DNA from: Mesorhizobium sp. WSM2240
GTDB lineage: Bacteria > Pseudomonadota > Alphaproteobacteria > Rhizobiales > Rhizobiaceae
Assembly (NCBI RefSeq): GCF_040438645.1
Contig: NZ_CP159256.1
Coordinates: forward strand, 434,001-498,000
DNA: 64,000 bases
Reading direction: 5' to 3'
Part shown: one piece after another, positions 63,738 to 64,000 of the stretch
Layout: every line of letters begins with the position of its first letter
Numbering within the stretch: position 1 is the first letter of the stretch
Made by a program: the position numbers and the translations under genes
The notes under the pieces: model-generated
Database searches by the model: none
The model's input: the letters and a program-made list of their open reading frames with translations, nothing else
What the model was told of the DNA's origin: nothing

Positions 63738-64000
63738 TTAGGGAACAGCCGCGCCCGGCGAAATGACATCGATCTCCAAGTAGGTCGAAGGATTAACTGG
63801 GTTTGAGTTGTAAACATGAGTGAAGTCGTAGATTGCCTCTCGCACGACGAATCGCTTGGCATTCACATGCTTATTGACACAATCCATGGCGTTTCGGTTG
63901 TACTTCGCGCGCCAGGAGTTGATGGCGGCGCACATCGCAACGGCATGGGGCGCATGTAGATCGTCGAAGCGCCGAACCACCATCGCTTTGAAGAGATCAT
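63738..64000 (-). CDS. Partial protein at the window edge, unknown
   Basis: The minus-strand frame is open to the window end (DLFKAMVVRRFDDLHAPHAV then CAAINSWRAKYNRNAMDCVN). Ends at 63738 (EIDVISPGAAVP). This is the C-terminal part of a protein whose start lies outside. Probably another polysaccharide gene by position; family not recognised. Confidence 0.55.
   Translation of the reverse strand, partial: DLFKAMVVRRFDDLHAPHAVAMCAAINSWRAKYNRNAMDCVNKHVNAKRFVVREAIYDFTHVYNSNPVNPSTYLEIDVISPGAAVP

Noticed and set aside
1..64000. CRISPR arrays, tRNA or rRNA genes, plasmid replication or conjugation genes
   Set aside because: I looked for regular spaced repeats, cloverleaf-like segments and rep/tra motifs and found none.

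Overview
The window looks like an accessory region of a rhizobial alphaproteobacterium (order Hyphomicrobiales; Sinorhizobium/Ensifer, Rhizobium or Mesorhizobium are the natural candidates), probably on a megaplasmid or chromid. This is inferred from the high GC, the Ros/MucR-type regulator, small proteins of families common in rhizobia (DUF2285, DUF982, DUF6894, DUF1127, DUF421/DUF202, DUF883-like), an IS630 element present twice, and a pseudaminic-acid gene order like that of the Sinorhizobium K-antigen (rkp-3) region. There is no rRNA, tRNA, replication gene, CRISPR array or clear prophage.

Region 1 (1-18.4 kb) is a decaying accessory zone. Short intact genes (DHFR-like reductase, LysE exporter, DUF883/DUF421/DUF202 membrane proteins, low-affinity iron permease, MucR, RES toxin) are mixed with broken genes: epoxide hydrolase, PAN domain, BrkB, alpha/beta-hydrolase/OsmC, adenylate cyclase, a second DHFR, and IS701 and IS256 fragments. 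Two copies of a two-hairpin repeat lie here.

Region 2 (18.4-24 kb, minus strand) is a four-gene signalling operon: a periplasmic c-type-heme Tll0287-like protein, a membrane hybrid histidine kinase with two receiver domains, a single-domain response regulator, and a HisKA-REC-adenylate cyclase. It reads as a redox or gas sensor feeding a phosphorelay and cAMP production.

Region 3 (24-39.8 kb) holds a DUF1127 protein, methyltransferases (one broken), a truncated transglutaminase-like gene nearly identical to the gene at position 1 but inverted, an exported phytochelatin-synthase-family protein, an animal-type heme peroxidase convergent with a secreted TPR protein, IS630 copy 1, a lipoprotein, small proteins, a one-chain nucleotidyltransferase-HEPN protein and IS110/IS5/IS1380 debris.

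Region 4 (40-64 kb) is a surface-polysaccharide locus, mostly on the minus strand. pseB-pseC-pseF-pseGH-pseI are tightly coupled and should make CMP-pseudaminic acid. Downstream come an ABC-2 exporter (permease and ATPase), a GT2 glycosyltransferase, a 1021-residue glycosyltransferase ending in a GT-D domain, and a GT4 glycosyltransferase. A full epimerase, an epimerase fragment with an O-antigen-ligase-like protein, a Gfo/Idh-MDR oxidoreductase pair and a large capsule-type glycosyltransferase complete it. Several pse, exporter and transferase genes look more AT-rich than their surroundings, suggesting acquisition. IS630 copy 2 sits in this region, inside the terminator hairpin of the third copy of the repeat.
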